Positions 63,112-64,000 of a stretch of 64,000 bases of DNA are shown here, piece after piece (the stretch's first letter is position 1; every line of letters starts with the position of its first letter). Below the pieces are notes generated by a model. It did no database searches. It worked only from the letters and a program-made list of their open reading frames with translations, and was not told where the DNA came from. Location of the stretch: positions 124,001 to 188,000 of the forward strand of contig NZ_JACGFN010000003.1 in assembly GCF_016950255.1 (NCBI RefSeq). Reading direction: 5' to 3'. This stretch comes from Pectobacterium brasiliense. GTDB lineage: Bacteria; Pseudomonadota; Gammaproteobacteria; Enterobacterales; Enterobacteriaceae. A program made the translations under genes and the position numbers.

Positions 63112-64000
63112 ATGGATGAGTTCAAGCCGGAAGATGAGCTGAAGCCTGATACCAGTGACCGTCGACCTACTCGTCAGCAGAAAAGCAGCAACTTCGCGGT
63201 ACCTAAAATCGCGCTTTCCAGACAGCACCTGATGATTGGCATCGGGATTGTGGTGCTGGTGTTGCTGATCGTGGGTATTGGGTCTGCCTTGCAGGCACCT
63301 TCTCAGCCACAAACCTCACAGACGCAGAATCAAGCGAGTGGCGAGCGAAATATCGATCTCTCTTCCTCGTCCTCCATGACCCAGAACACGCAGCCTTCCT
63401 CTCCGAGTGAAAGCCCCGCGGCCGTTTCCGGCGAGGCCAGTCATGGTCAAATGCCAGGGCAGGCGTCTTCTCAAACGCCGACGTCGCCCCAGACATTGAG
63501 TGCTCCTCCGATTTCCGGTACGCCGACGGATGCACAGATTCAACCGCCGGTGGCAGGCCAGCAGCGTATTGAGCTGCCGGGCAATATCACCGATGCGCTG
63601 TCGCAACAGCAAGGGCGCGTGAGCGAATTCTCTCAGGGTGCGGCAGGAAACTCGACGCTGCCAACGGCACCTGCGACGGTTGCTCCGACCGGGAAAACGC
63701 CTGCGACCTCATCCGCTAAAAATACGCACAACACGACGCCTGCACATGCTAACAACGCTAAGCCTGCTGCGAACAGTGCGCCAAAAGCGCCAGTCGCAAG
63801 CAAACCCGCAGCTAACGCAAAAGCGGCGCCTGCTGCGGCCGGGCAGAACGTTTCCGTACAGAATGCGCCCGCCAGCAGTTTTACGTTGCAACTGAGCAGC
63901 GCATCACGCTCGGATACGCTGAAAGCCTACGCAAAACAACATAATCTCGCCCATTCGTGGGTGTATGAAACGAAACGAGACGGAAAATCCTGGTATGTGT
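63112..64000 (+). CDS. damX: Cell-division SPOR protein DamX, N-terminal part
   Basis: The frame from ATG 63112 (MDEFKPEDELKPD, after GGGGAG) stays open to the window end, giving 296 residues. It has a short cytoplasmic segment (about 1-44), one transmembrane helix (about 45-65, GIGIVVLVLLIVGIGSAL), a long Pro/Ala/Thr/Gln-rich linker and the beginning of a C-terminal SPOR domain (SFTLQLSSASRSDTLKAYAKQHN). DamX binds denuded septal glycans and takes part in division. Compared with E. coli DamX the cytoplasmic part lacks the long acidic/arginine stretch of about 60 residues. The C-terminus is outside the window. Confidence 0.92.
   Translation, partial: MDEFKPEDELKPDTSDRRPTRQQKSSNFAVPKIALSRQHLMIGIGIVVLVLLIVGIGSALQAPSQPQTSQTQNQASGERNIDLSSSSSMTQNTQPSSPSESPAAVSGEASHGQMPGQASSQTPTSPQTLSAPPISGTPTDAQIQPPVAGQQRIELPGNITDALSQQQGRVSEFSQGAAGNSTLPTAPATVAPTGKTPATSSAKNTHNTTPAHANNAKPAANSAPKAPVASKPAANAKAAPAAAGQNVSVQNAPASSFTLQLSSASRSDTLKAYAKQHNLAHSWVYETKRDGKSWYV

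Overview
The window is a chromosomal segment of a soft-rot enterobacterium, almost certainly Pectobacterium (carotovorum/brasiliense group). Three things point there: a complete carRABCDEFGH carbapenem cluster, a pectin-catabolism block (kdgT, kduI and an IclR-family regulator), and an enterobacterial housekeeping backbone in its usual order. That order runs bioH ... tex ... greB ... ompR-envZ-pckA-hslO-hslR-yrfG-igaA-nudE-mrcA-hofMNOPQ-aroK-aroB-damX. The genus call is inference from gene content; no search was run.

Layout. 1-5.5 kb: the 3' end of bioH, an AcrD-type RND pump, a LysE-family exporter and a GlxA-like AraC regulator. 5.6-10.1 kb: a secreted alkaline phosphatase, then a periplasmic protein, an ABC ATPase and an FtsX-like permease with a histidine-rich loop; the last three resemble the Zur-controlled PA4064-PA4066 genes of Pseudomonas. 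10.4-17.8 kb: the quorum-regulated carbapenem cluster. 17.9-22.2 kb: periplasmic L-asparaginase, kduI, kdgT and an IclR regulator, all leftward. 22.4-31 kb: tex, an unusual citrate synthase paralogue, a chemoreceptor, an ERIC repeat, an OlsF-like fused acyltransferase and greB. 31-43 kb: an iron-acquisition island. 43-64 kb: conserved backbone from ompR to the 5' part of damX.

The most novel part is the 31-43 kb island. It encodes one IucA/IucC-type NIS synthetase, a TonB receptor, a PLP decarboxylase, an SbnA-like O-phosphoserine-type synthase, an opine-dehydrogenase-family protein, an MFS exporter, a periplasmic binding protein and a small ParB/SbnI-like protein. A CitE/HpcH-like lyase is divergent from them. 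The set suggests a carboxylate siderophore built on citrate and a 2,3-diaminopropionate-derived amine. An opine dehydrogenase stands where staphyloferrin B clusters have SbnB. That dehydrogenase carries a one-base frameshift here. pckA carries another. Both lie in short C/G runs, so sequencing error must be excluded first.

Other notable signals are a citrate synthase lacking a conserved active-site His, a hairpin that covers the alkaline phosphatase ribosome-binding site, a strong intrinsic terminator inside the start of the next ORF, and a long dyad directly in front of the IclR gene. No tRNA, rRNA, CRISPR array, transposase or prophage gene was seen.
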